Of a DNA stretch of 37,198 nucleotides, positions 25,259 through 34,032 are shown one piece after another. Position 1 is the stretch's first letter; the number at the start of each line of letters is the position of its first letter. This DNA is from CAZYVD01 sp964651045 (GTDB lineage: Bacteria > Zhuqueibacterota > QNDG01 > DSAB01), in the NCBI GenBank assembly GCA_964651045.1, contig CAZYVD010000023.1:1-37198 (forward strand). Reading direction: 5' to 3'. A program made the position numbers and the translations under genes. A model generated the notes under the pieces. That model had not been told where the DNA came from and made no database searches. It was given only the letters and a program-made list of their open reading frames with translations.

Positions 25259-26752
25259 TTACTCTTTTTTTATGTTCAAGTATGGATTTGGCCGCACCAT
25301 CCCTGCACTCAGCTTCATCCTCCATTCATGGAGCATCCGTAAGAGTTCATCTCTCTTACTCTTCATTTTATTAGCAAGATTTCTTCTCTCGCCAATATCT
25401 TCTCGAAGATTGTAGAGTTCTACCGAACCATCTTCGAACCACTCGATTAGTTTAAAATCTCCGCAACGAACGGCTCCCGACGGTACGCCTCCAGAACCGT
25501 GATAATGAGGATAGTGAAAAAAGAGTGTTTTACGATTAATCGATCCATTCTGCCTTAGCAGAACCACCAGACTCTTTCCATCCACATGCTGCTCTGGCAT
25601 GAGTGGCAATCCTGCCATTTCGAGAATCGTAGGATAGAAATCCATGCTTATCACAGGTTCGCTGCAGATAGTGCCTGGTTTAACTGCACCTGGCCATTTG
25701 ATAATCATGGGTTCACGTATACCGCCCTCATAGAGCCAGCCCTTTCCTGCTCTTAGCGGGACAACAGATGTGGGAGAGCGCCATTTGCCTGGAAGTGTTG
25801 TGAGGCCACCATTATCGGACATAAAGATTATGATAGTGCTTTTCTCAAGATTTAGATCCCTGAGCCTCATCATTATGCGTCCAACACTCTCATCCACACT
25901 TTGAATCATTCCGGCATATGCAGGATCGTCCTGTTTCTGTTTAGTCATGCTGTTGTGCTCCGGCAGATAGTCGGGCCCGGACTCCCTTTTCATCATGCTC
26001 AGCTTTTTGCGATACTTCTCCTCCAACTCTTTCTTTGACTGAATCGGTGTATGAACCGCATAGTGAGAGAGGTAAACAAAAAAGGGACGGTTTCTGTTTT
26101 TCTCAATAAATTTTATTGCCTCATCTGTCAGTCTATCTGTAAGATACTCTCCGCTCCTTCCTCCTTCAAGACCCGGTACATCCCACCTCTTTCGTTTATT
26201 CTTGTATGGATAAAAATAGGATGCTGGCTGACCTGCCCAGTGTCCCCCCTTGTTTATATCGAATCCCTGGTTCTCAGGAAAGTAACCCCTGTCACCAAGA
26301 TGCCATTTGCCAAAAAATCCTGTTGCATATCCAGCATCCTTTAAAACCTCTGCAATTGTTACCTCCTCGAGAGGAAGATGATCTAAATCCTGCGGACCGA
26401 TCAGTTTCTTGTTCTTTGGATCCATTCCGGGGATCCAGTCTGTAATTCCCACTCTTGCAGGATGTTTACCAGTAAGTATGCTTGCCCTTGTCGGAGAACA
26501 TACAGGACTTGCAGCATATGCATCTGTAAACAGCATGCCCTCCGAAGCCAGCCTGTCTATGTTTGGTGTCTCATAGAATATGCTTCCATAACAACCTGCA
26601 TCTCTCCATCCCATATCATCGATGAGTATGAATACAAAATTTGGCCTATTTCTTCTCCTCTTGCAGCCTATAAATAGATTTGACTCAATCAGCAGTGCAG
26701 ATGAACAGATACTCATCGATTTTATGAAATCTCTCCTGCACACCTTTCTCAT
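25259..26752 (-). CDS. Type I formylglycine-dependent sulfatase, Tat-exported
   Basis: 497 residues of the arylsulfatase/alkaline-phosphatase superfamily. The active-site C-x-P-x-R motif is CSPTR (Cys85), the residue converted to formylglycine, followed by the conserved TGKHPARVG. Metal ligands are visible in IDDMGW (Asp45/46) and in MSDNGG. The N-terminus has a twin-arginine motif (RRDFIKS, Arg6-Arg7) and a possible lipobox ending at Cys30 (LFIGC), so it is probably a Tat-exported, perhaps lipid-anchored, periplasmic or surface enzyme. The substrate (a sulfated glycan or aryl sulfate) is not predictable. The start is supported by GGAGG 7 bases upstream. It lies 15 bp after its likely maturase. 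Confidence 0.93.
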   Translation of the reverse strand: MRKVCRRDFIKSMSICSSALLIESNLFIGCKRRRNRPNFVFILIDDMGWRDAGCYGSIFYETPNIDRLASEGMLFTDAYAASPVCSPTRASILTGKHPARVGITDWIPGMDPKNKKLIGPQDLDHLPLEEVTIAEVLKDAGYATGFFGKWHLGDRGYFPENQGFDINKGGHWAGQPASYFYPYKNKRKRWDVPGLEGGRSGEYLTDRLTDEAIKFIEKNRNRPFFVYLSHYAVHTPIQSKKELEEKYRKKLSMMKRESGPDYLPEHNSMTKQKQDDPAYAGMIQSVDESVGRIMMRLRDLNLEKSTIIIFMSDNGGLTTLPGKWRSPTSVVPLRAGKGWLYEGGIREPMIIKWPGAVKPGTICSEPVISMDFYPTILEMAGLPLMPEQHVDGKSLVVLLRQNGSINRKTLFFHYPHYHGSGGVPSGAVRCGDFKLIEWFEDGSVELYNLREDIGERRNLANKMKSKRDELLRMLHEWRMKLSAGMVRPNPYLNIKKE

Positions 26753-26767
26753 CTCTTCACCTCCATT

Positions 26768-28006
26768 TCACCTCTGCAAACTTCCACAGCAGTGCTTATA
26801 CTTCAATCCACTTCCACAGGGACATGGATCGTTCCTTTTAGGTAAAGATGGTGATCTCTCAATTCTCTCTTTGATCCTCTCTCTCCTCCATCTGTCAGCA
26901 AGCCCGGTCAACCTCTGGTGAGCATATGGGAAAAACATCCTGTATGATGAGCAGAAGTAACTCAGTCCAACTCTATGAGGATTATTGAGCCTGTCTTTCA
27001 GACAGCCGCCACGGCAGTAGATCAGCCATTCACAGCTCTGACAATCCTCATGCACATTTTTCTTCTCCTTACCAAACCGATCCTGCTGCTCGCTGTTGAG
27101 CATCTCAACTATTAGTTGCTCATGAATATTGCCGAGTCTGTGTTTTGAGTCTACAAAAAAATCGCATGAGAATAGATCTCCATTGTGCTCGACTACAACA
27201 TAATTTCCACACTCCTTGAGGAGTGTGCACATCGGTGGTTCCAAACCAACATAATGATAAAAGAGAGACTCAAAAAATCTTATTGAGGTTTTTGGACGAT
27301 CATCTTCAAAATCTTCCCACCAGAGATCGAATAGTCTCTTAAGGAATTTCCCATATTCATCAGGGTCGACAGAAAAATAGGCAGTCCTCTTAGGATCATC
27401 TGGGTCGGGTTCAACACACGGTATAAACTGCATATATGTAATACCAATAGATTTATTGAATTCATATATCTCATCTGGAAACTGCACTGAATAGTCGTTT
27501 ACAACAATCAGGGAATTGAGATCCACACCCTCTTCAAGCAGCATCTCTGCACTGTTTAAGACTTTTTCCCATGAACTCCCCCCTCCCTTCATCTTTCTGT
27601 ATCGATCGTGTATGTGCCTTGGTCCGTCTATTGATATACCGACCAGAAAATTGTACTCCCTGAACAGTCTTGCCCAATCCCTGTTTAAAAGAATGCCATT
27701 AGTTTGTATTCCATTCGCAACATCCTGATTTGAACCATATCTGTCCTGAAATTCTACAGCCCTGGTGAAAAAATCCACACCCATCAGAGTCGGTTCTCCC
27801 CCCTGCCATCCAAAGTTTACACTTCTTCCACCCTGAGTCATTACCTGCTTTATAACCTCTTCTAATGTTTCATAACTCATGCGGTGAGTCTTGATCTTGT
27901 TGAAATATCTGGCCTTTTTCAGGTAGAAGCAGTAGTCGCATTCCATGTTGCAATCAGGACCAGCAGGCTTTATGAGCACAAAATTTAATGGTTTGTTTCT
28001 CAACAT
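26768..28006 (-). CDS. Anaerobic sulfatase-maturating radical SAM enzyme with C-terminal SEC-C motif
   Basis: 412 residues. The radical-SAM cluster motif is C-x3-C-x2-C at Cys19/23/26 (DCNMECDYCFY). The anSME-type C-terminal SPASM cysteines follow: a CTLLKECG segment, a C in DLFSCDFF, and CQSCEWLIYCRGGC. The enzyme oxidises the sulfatase active-site Cys or Ser to formylglycine without oxygen. After the catalytic region the protein ends in RNDPCPCGSGLKYKHCCG, a SEC-C zinc-binding motif. It is the first gene of a 15-gene minus-strand run and lies directly upstream of the sulfatase. The ribosome site before ATG 28006 is weak. Confidence 0.93.
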   Translation of the reverse strand: MLRNKPLNFVLIKPAGPDCNMECDYCFYLKKARYFNKIKTHRMSYETLEEVIKQVMTQGGRSVNFGWQGGEPTLMGVDFFTRAVEFQDRYGSNQDVANGIQTNGILLNRDWARLFREYNFLVGISIDGPRHIHDRYRKMKGGGSSWEKVLNSAEMLLEEGVDLNSLIVVNDYSVQFPDEIYEFNKSIGITYMQFIPCVEPDPDDPKRTAYFSVDPDEYGKFLKRLFDLWWEDFEDDRPKTSIRFFESLFYHYVGLEPPMCTLLKECGNYVVVEHNGDLFSCDFFVDSKHRLGNIHEQLIVEMLNSEQQDRFGKEKKNVHEDCQSCEWLIYCRGGCLKDRLNNPHRVGLSYFCSSYRMFFPYAHQRLTGLADRWRRERIKERIERSPSLPKRNDPCPCGSGLKYKHCCGSLQR

Positions 28007-28058
28007 TTGGAGCGAATTGATTTTTCAAATAAATTAAATACTTTTTAATTTAATACAA

Positions 28059-28070
28059 TTTGTATACAAA
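28059..28070. promoter_or_regulatory. 12-bp perfect palindrome upstream of the sulfatase-maturase run
   Basis: TTTGTATACAAA is a perfect palindrome lying about 53 bp before the ATG at 28006 and downstream of the proposed promoter at 28112-28141. It could be an operator for a dimeric regulator, or a chance AT-rich palindrome. Confidence 0.3.
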
Positions 28071-28111
28071 GCAAGGGGCTAATTTTTTTATTGGCTATTT
28101 TGTTAACATTA

Positions 28112-28141
28112 ACCATAATGATTCTGAAGTTGTCCAGTCAA
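28112..28141 (-). promoter_or_regulatory. Possible promoter of the 28.0-10.4 kb gene run
   Basis: On the minus strand TTGACT (plus 28136-28141), 18-base spacer, then TATGGT (plus 28112-28117). The -35 is close to consensus and the -10 is moderate. It would give a leader of about 100 bases containing the palindrome at 28059-28070. Confidence 0.3.
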
Positions 28142-28199
28142 TACACGGGGCAGGACTTTAATCTAAAAAGCGATGTGAAAAAATGGGGACATTCACTTC

Positions 28200-31100
28200 T
28201 TACTTGCTACCCTTTACGAGCTTAAAAAACTCCTTTCTCATCTTTGACTGACCTGAGACTTTATCTGTTACTCTTATAAAAAATTCATACTCTCCTGGAG
28301 AAAGCTTTGAAATATCTGCACCAAACCGTTCCGAGCTTCTACTCCTTTTGCTGCTGATCTCATACGACATGGTCAGTCTCTCTTTCCTCTTCACCTTATT
28401 ACCAGATCTTTTTATTTCTACAACACCATATTCCAAATCATACCTGTGAGTGCCCTGTATGTCAGGTTTCAAATTATATGCCTCAATATAGACCTGCATC
28501 GGTTCGTCTCTAGTAAACACCTCCTCTGGAATTATATTAAAAGGAAGATCTGTTTCATAAAAATCTTTCTCCATTTGACTACCTATGACAAGATCGCTTA
28601 CTTCGAGCATTTGTGTATTGCCAGAAAGAGGGGATGAGATATTAAACGATCTTTTTCCTATAGCAAACAGTGAGTCATCTGAATCCACGGCCTCTGCTCC
28701 GACAGTTCCCCACTTCAGGTCATTCTTATGATCTAATGTAAAAAATGAAAAATTTCTCTCCCTTCCCATCTTCTTATCTGTAAGCTTTTTGGCCACATTT
28801 AATGAGTCGTCTCTAATCATAAGAATATGGTAAACTCTGTATCCAGGCACTGTAAGGCGTCCGTCGACAATTCTCACCTTCTTTTTTGGAAATTCCGGTG
28901 ATGAAGACACAAACACCGTCAATTTCGGATTGTTTTCTTCATCAAGGGTCCTTATTGTCCTTGTCACCATTTTTGTATCACAATATCTTCTTTCAAAATC
29001 GGACTTTTGTTTATCTGCATGTTTGGATATCGGATTAAATTTATCCTGATATTCATGTGTCTTGCTAATCGATTGTAGCATTCGAGCATTATCGGAGTAG
29101 AGAGTTACCCTACTTGTCTCTCTCCTCTGCTCCTTTCGAACCTGATCATTCATCCAGATGTCTTCGAGCCGTTCATACCTCTCTCTGAAGAAATCGTCAA
29201 AAATACTCAACTCTGAATAATAGATTATCTGGTAGATTAAATAATCCCTAGGCGAAAGGGAAGTCCTGCTGGTGCTGTGACTCGAGAATATCCACCTCTT
29301 TTTAGGATAAAGGGATTCTATCCCCGGAACGAGTGTAAATCTTCCTGAGCCATATTTGTACGAAAACAGAAAAATGCTTGGCCTATCTGTTCCTATGTTA
29401 TCATAAGCCCATACCTCATATTCAGGCTTTGGATCTAACAGTTTTACATTCATCATTGCCTGATTTCGTATTGTATAATCCATTGTAAACCCAATCCAGC
29501 GGTAGATTTCCCTGCGCGCAAGTGAGGATGTTCCAAATTTTCCGCTCTTCTTTCTATCCGGTTCTCCATATTTAACATATATTATCCCTCGATCATCACA
29601 TCCATATGGTCCGTCTCTATTCCTTGTAAAATTTTCTCTAACAAATGCTATCCTCTCCCAGTGCTCGATCAACCGTTCATTTATCTCTGTTGTGAGGCGC
29701 GGATCCTGATTAATCCAGAACCTGTAGATCAAACCCGACAGAGAAGCATCTCTTTCCTTGATCAGCCTCCTCCACTCTTTTTTTTCGGTATCTGACAAAA
29801 GAGGAATTATTCTTTCTGCCTCCTCAATCACTACATCTATATGTTCTGGGCACTCTTTGGAAAACCCCCACATGTAGATATCATTTGCAGTCTTGTAATA
29901 CTCCTTCGCCTTTTTACTGGTTGCGAGCTCAATAAATTTTATTCCTATTCGCGGATCAACCTCTCCTCTTTTTTTCAGTTTTTCATACCACTTTTCCCAT
30001 ATATCGAGTGCCTCCTTCCATTTTCCAGTATTCTTATAATCATTCCCCACACTAAAATAATCAACTTCTTGATTTGCAGAACCGGCTCCAATTAGAATTG
30101 GCGGTTCATAATCCATTGGAAGCTCGTCTGCGATCCTGCTTGAGGCCCAATCTCCATATACACATATCGAATATGGATCTCCTAAATTACCACGAATGTC
30201 AACCCAGGCAAAGCCAAAGTTAAGTTTAAGCCATGAGGATCTCTTCCCCTTCCTTGATGTGTAACCTTTAAACCATATACTCTCTTTTTTCTGAGTATCG
30301 AGTTTATAGGCAATGTTGCCAGTATATATTACATTTAGATAGCCATCAAAGAATATCTCCTTTTGAGCCATAGATGATGAATAAGAAATACATTTATATA
30401 AATTTATTTCATTAAGAACAGTTCTCCTTCCAACAGAAGGCATGGAAGCAGACTTCTTAACCAAGAATCCATGGTCTTCTATGCATCCATTTGCCCAGGC
30501 AGCAAGAAAATGTCTAAGAGAACCAATATATGTGTTTAACCTGTTCTCTTTCCAGTAAATCTCCTGCTTTTCATTCTCCGGTTTCATGGGGGTAAATTTT
30601 AAAAATGTTTTATACCTCACTATTCTACCTGTTCGCTTATATCTAAAATCACGCAAATAACATTCTATTCTGTAACCCAGTGCTCTGTTTTCAATCATTA
30701 TCGGTTTTTCTGCAATTGCTAAAAATTCATTTTTCTCTTTGTCCAATTTGAAATCAATTATCTCCGGATTCAATATAGAACACTCTGAACTATTAATAGT
30801 GTTTCCCAGAAACAATCTTGTAAATTTCTTGAGATCTTTCCTCCACTTCTTTGGAATTTCACCCTTAACAGTTACAGCTGGTAATTCGATGTCCTTCTGT
30901 TTAAGACGAAAGTTGAAAACATATTCCTTCTTCATGTTTAAATAGACCTTCTTCTTGACTAATTCATAACCTATCATAGAGACAACAATATCATAGGTTC
31001 CCATCGGTACATGGTCAATTGAATATGTTCCATCAGGCATGGTGGTTGTTCCTATTGTTGTGTTGGATAGAAATACGTTTACATATGCCATTGGCTCACC

Positions 31101-31265
31101 AGTCAACCTGTCAACAACCTTCCCAGAAATCCTTACCTTTGTAACCTCTTGACAATAAAGATACTGTGGGTCTAAAACCAATAATACAAATATTAAAAAG
31201 AAAAACAAAAATATGTATCGCGAGTAATGTCTGACTGGCCTTTTTACAAATATTAGATAATTCAT
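28200..31265 (-). CDS. GWxTD-domain protein with N-terminal carboxypeptidase-regulatory-like domain
   Basis: 1021 residues. I start it at the second of two adjacent ATGs (31265), 6 bases after GGAGG; the open frame upstream lacks support. A long hydrophobic N-terminus (RYIFLFFFLIFVLLVL) is a signal peptide or anchor. A CarboxypepD_reg-like beta-sandwich follows (ISGKVVDRLTGEPMAYVNVFL...PDGTYSIDHVPMGTYDIVV). The middle contains a GWxTD-type domain (FWINQDPRLTTEINERLIEHWERI, then CDDRGIIYVKYGEPD), in which the family G-W-x-T-D is degenerate. The C-terminal ~300 residues look beta-rich. Both domains are known from envelope proteins of the FCB group and Acidobacteria, but no molecular role is established. 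It stands alone between gaps of about 190 and 240 bp. Confidence 0.82.
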   Translation of the reverse strand: MNYLIFVKRPVRHYSRYIFLFFFLIFVLLVLDPQYLYCQEVTKVRISGKVVDRLTGEPMAYVNVFLSNTTIGTTTMPDGTYSIDHVPMGTYDIVVSMIGYELVKKKVYLNMKKEYVFNFRLKQKDIELPAVTVKGEIPKKWRKDLKKFTRLFLGNTINSSECSILNPEIIDFKLDKEKNEFLAIAEKPIMIENRALGYRIECYLRDFRYKRTGRIVRYKTFLKFTPMKPENEKQEIYWKENRLNTYIGSLRHFLAAWANGCIEDHGFLVKKSASMPSVGRRTVLNEINLYKCISYSSSMAQKEIFFDGYLNVIYTGNIAYKLDTQKKESIWFKGYTSRKGKRSSWLKLNFGFAWVDIRGNLGDPYSICVYGDWASSRIADELPMDYEPPILIGAGSANQEVDYFSVGNDYKNTGKWKEALDIWEKWYEKLKKRGEVDPRIGIKFIELATSKKAKEYYKTANDIYMWGFSKECPEHIDVVIEEAERIIPLLSDTEKKEWRRLIKERDASLSGLIYRFWINQDPRLTTEINERLIEHWERIAFVRENFTRNRDGPYGCDDRGIIYVKYGEPDRKKSGKFGTSSLARREIYRWIGFTMDYTIRNQAMMNVKLLDPKPEYEVWAYDNIGTDRPSIFLFSYKYGSGRFTLVPGIESLYPKKRWIFSSHSTSRTSLSPRDYLIYQIIYYSELSIFDDFFRERYERLEDIWMNDQVRKEQRRETSRVTLYSDNARMLQSISKTHEYQDKFNPISKHADKQKSDFERRYCDTKMVTRTIRTLDEENNPKLTVFVSSSPEFPKKKVRIVDGRLTVPGYRVYHILMIRDDSLNVAKKLTDKKMGRERNFSFFTLDHKNDLKWGTVGAEAVDSDDSLFAIGKRSFNISSPLSGNTQMLEVSDLVIGSQMEKDFYETDLPFNIIPEEVFTRDEPMQVYIEAYNLKPDIQGTHRYDLEYGVVEIKRSGNKVKRKERLTMSYEISSKRSRSSERFGADISKLSPGEYEFFIRVTDKVSGQSKMRKEFFKLVKGSK

Positions 31266-31507
31266 CATATACCTCCCGATACTATAAAAAATGATTATGA
31301 CATAACACATCTCTATATAGTAATACGATTAACCCGCATAATTCCCCGAAATCTTTATGGAGATGCTCAAAACAACTTTCAAAAATACTATCCTACTGCC
31401 CAAAGGTCATAGATTTGGGTTTAAATTACCAATACTATGTTATACTTTTACTGTTCCAACATTAGGATTGGTCTTAAAAATCAATGATCTTTATCAAACA
31501 TTAAAAT

Positions 31508-31732
31508 CTATTTCTTTTCAACAAACTTCTTTCGTATCAGCATATATGCCAAGACGGTTACTAATATGCATATCAGCGTGCTTATTGGCGCAAACGTACA
31601 GTGTGCCCTATATCCGAGCAGTAAACAATCCTTGCTTGCACTCTTGTCCGGCAGAAGAGTAGATATGCTTACAAGAATAAGGAAAGCTACCAAAACAAGC
31701 ATAAATCCGTAGCCCTTTTTCTTCTCCTCCAT
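31508..31732 (-). CDS. Small two-helix membrane protein, unknown function
   Basis: 74 residues with a basic N-terminus (MEEKKKGYG), a first membrane helix (FMLVLVAFLILVSISTLL), a loop with DCLLLGYRAHCTFAPIST, a second helix (LICILVTVLAYMLI) and a basic tail (RKKFVEKK). The loop's GYRAHC-F-AP-ST pattern has the look of a conserved motif, with Cys and His that could bind a metal or heme. I do not recognise the family. The start is supported by GGGGAG 8 bases upstream. It follows the S9 peptidase stop by 17 bp and is probably cotranscribed with it. Confidence 0.7.
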   Translation of the reverse strand: MEEKKKGYGFMLVLVAFLILVSISTLLPDKSASKDCLLLGYRAHCTFAPISTLICILVTVLAYMLIRKKFVEKK

Positions 31733-31749
31733 TTTAACTTCTCCCCTTT

Positions 31750-33798
31750 TTAATTCTTACACCATCTATCCAGCCATTTAATGACTGTTTCATGCCACTG
31801 GATCGAATTATGCGGTTTCAAGACCCAATGGTTTTCATCAGGAAAATAGAGAAGCTGGCTCGGAATTCCCAGTCTCTGAAGAGCATTAAATGTTGCCATT
31901 CCCTGAGACTCTACTACTCTGAAATCTTTTGCCCCATGAATTACAAGCATTGGTGTTTTCCACCTTTTTACATAATTAACTGGATTGTGTTTCTCATATC
32001 CTTCAGGATTGGTCCATGGAGTGCCCTGGTGATCCCATTCTGGAAACCACAGCTCTTCGGTTGCATAATATGCAAATCTTTCATCAAGATTTCCGTCGTG
32101 ATTAACAAGACATCTGAACCTGTCGGGCCAGTTTCCAGCTATCCAGTTAATCATGAAACCTCCAAAAGAAGCACCAAGTGCCGCAACTCTGTCTCCATCC
32201 ATCCATTTGTATCTCTCTATAGCCTCTGAGAGCCCTTTCTTGAGATCAACGAGAGGTTTCCCTCCCCAGTCTCCACGAATGGAATCGCAGAACTTCTGTC
32301 CATAACCCGTAGAACCGTGGAAATCTACCATTACTGCTGCGTATCCTGCACCTGCATATGCCTGAGGATTCCATCTGTAGTGAAAATGGTTCCCAAAAGA
32401 TCCCTGCGGCCCTCCATGAATTAAAAATGCTACTGGATATTTCTTATTAGGATCAAAATCCACAGGTTTGACTACATAACAGTATACTATTTCATCATTC
32501 CATCCCTTGAATGTAAACTGCTCATAATCACCCATCCGCACAGATAATAACTTTTCCCTATTTATGTTTGTAATCGATTTAACATCTTTACCATCTTTTC
32601 TAACAGAGTACAGCTCAACAGGAGATTTAAGATTATCCATTCCAAAAATGATTCTATTTTTTGTTGGCATTATAGAACCTACAGTTCCATCTCTAACTAT
32701 TGTCTTGACCCTTCCGGTCTTGACATCTATTGCAAAAAGAGATCTCTGTCCGAGGTTGGAAGCAGTTGCATAAATAGTCTTCCCATCTGCAGACCATGCG
32801 ATTGTGGATGGCGATCTGTCCCACGATTCTGTAAGGATTGTGCTCTCTCCATCTGGCCACGATTTTATCACTATCCTGAATCTGTCGGATTCATATCCAG
32901 GCCTCTCCATTGCCAGATATGCGAGCTTCTTACCATCAGGGCTGAATACCGGCATTGTGTCCCATGCCTCATTATCTTGGGTAATCGATACCGGTTTGGA
33001 AGAGCCATCAATCGGAACATAAAAAAGATCAAAATTTGTCGACCAGGGTTCATCACCTTTGTCCATGCGAGCTGTAAATATAATTCCCTTATTATCAGGA
33101 GTAAAAGTTATCTCTTCAGGCCCTCCAAATGGTTTGGATGGAGTGTCTGCATCCATTCCTTTCATCAATTTGATCGGTTTGCCTCCTTTTTTGCATTCCA
33201 TTACAAAAAGATGAGATCGACGTCCATCCTCCCATCTGTCCCAGTGTCTTATGAAAACCTTTTCAAACAAAATACCGCTTGATTTTTTATTCTTAATCTC
33301 ATCTAGTTTCTTCTTTGTGCATCCCGGGCATCCTTTATCTGGAAAGACATCCATTGTAAACGCTATATAGCCTCCATATGGAGAGACTACCAGATTCCCT
33401 ACATCGAGAGGCAAATCTGTAAACTGTTCTGCCTCTCCACCATCTACTCTTATAGTCCAGACCTGTGAAGAACCAGATCTATCTGAAAGAAACCATATCT
33501 TTTTCCCACATTTAGACCAGCGTGGATTCCAGTCAGAAGAAGGGTGCGATGTCAATCTGCGAAGCCCTTTTCCATCAACGCCAACCATCCAGATATCTGT
33601 GCGTCCTCTGTTTGCCTCCAGATCGGTCTTTCTAAGAGTGAATACTATCCATTTACCATCCGGGGACAGCTGAGGATCAGAGATCCTGTCCATTGCAAGC
33701 ATATCATGCACAGAAAAAGGATGACTCTCAGAAACTGATGAAGCAGTTACACTACCAGCAATCAAAAGAACAAATAGTAATAGTGGAAAAATTTTCAT
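31750..33798 (-). CDS. Secreted S9-family prolyl oligopeptidase-like peptidase
   Basis: 682 residues. I start it at ATG 33798 (GGAGG 7 bases upstream), where MKIFPLLLFVLLIAGSVTAS is a signal peptide; the frame runs on upstream without a ribosome site. The N-terminal ~400 residues form a seven-bladed propeller with repeated SPDGKWIVFT / SADGKTIYAT / SPDGKKLAYL units. The C-terminal alpha/beta-hydrolase domain has the catalytic triad Ser544 (GASFGGFM), Asp625 (HGAKDFRV) and His657 (DENHWVLK). This is the layout of acylaminoacyl- and dipeptidyl-peptidases, which cleave short peptides in the periplasm or outside the cell. A CPGC segment in the propeller could form a disulfide. A good promoter lies at 33830-33858. 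Confidence 0.93.
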   Translation of the reverse strand: MKIFPLLLFVLLIAGSVTASSVSESHPFSVHDMLAMDRISDPQLSPDGKWIVFTLRKTDLEANRGRTDIWMVGVDGKGLRRLTSHPSSDWNPRWSKCGKKIWFLSDRSGSSQVWTIRVDGGEAEQFTDLPLDVGNLVVSPYGGYIAFTMDVFPDKGCPGCTKKKLDEIKNKKSSGILFEKVFIRHWDRWEDGRRSHLFVMECKKGGKPIKLMKGMDADTPSKPFGGPEEITFTPDNKGIIFTARMDKGDEPWSTNFDLFYVPIDGSSKPVSITQDNEAWDTMPVFSPDGKKLAYLAMERPGYESDRFRIVIKSWPDGESTILTESWDRSPSTIAWSADGKTIYATASNLGQRSLFAIDVKTGRVKTIVRDGTVGSIMPTKNRIIFGMDNLKSPVELYSVRKDGKDVKSITNINREKLLSVRMGDYEQFTFKGWNDEIVYCYVVKPVDFDPNKKYPVAFLIHGGPQGSFGNHFHYRWNPQAYAGAGYAAVMVDFHGSTGYGQKFCDSIRGDWGGKPLVDLKKGLSEAIERYKWMDGDRVAALGASFGGFMINWIAGNWPDRFRCLVNHDGNLDERFAYYATEELWFPEWDHQGTPWTNPEGYEKHNPVNYVKRWKTPMLVIHGAKDFRVVESQGMATFNALQRLGIPSQLLYFPDENHWVLKPHNSIQWHETVIKWLDRWCKN

Positions 33799-33829
33799 GG
33801 CAACACCTCCATAATTTCTTATAATTAAA

Positions 33830-33858
33830 AATATACTACTACTGCCTTTTAATTTCAA
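33830..33858 (-). promoter_or_regulatory. Sigma70-like promoter of the S9 peptidase gene
   Basis: On the minus strand TTGAAA (plus 33853-33858) is followed by 17 bases and TATATT (plus 33830-33835), each 5 of 6 to consensus. Transcription would start about 25 bases before the ATG at 33798. The promoter lies just outside the cassette boundary at 33888, so the peptidase gene does not depend on the cassette. Confidence 0.5.
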
Positions 33859-33881
33859 ACAATTTTTTATCTGTTGCTTCA

Positions 33882-33963
33882 AAATAACGTCCGGCGAATA
33901 AAAGAAGTTTGCCGAAGGCAATTTGGGGAAATCTTTGATTTCCCTTTTATCCGCTGTTATATG
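33882..33963 (-). repeat. attC-like recombination site
   Basis: Read on the minus strand the site starts with CATATAAC (plus 33956-33963, R''-like) and a single-base spacer. Next is a GCGG-ATAAAAG arm (plus 33944-33954). That arm pairs with CTTTTAT-TCGC (plus 33894-33904) around one G-T wobble, and GGAC-GTTA follows. Between the arms are two perfect hairpins: GGGAAATC/GATTTCCC (33926-33933 with 33937-33944, the last base shared with the outer arm) and TTGCC/GGCAA (33909-33913 with 33917-33921). Paired outer boxes ending in GTT, an unpaired spacer of unequal length, and a variable structured tip are the features of integron attC sites. The length of about 80 bases is typical. Confidence 0.6.
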
Positions 33964-34032
33964 ACTAGAGGGGGCAAGGTGCGAAGCACCGCGGAGTTCC
34001 GAACGTTACATCATATAAATATTCTGTAGTCT

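Noticed and set aside
31357..31662. Plus-strand open frame of 101 codons
   Set aside because: It overlaps the well-supported small membrane protein gene on the opposite strand and has no ribosome site or protein-like pattern.
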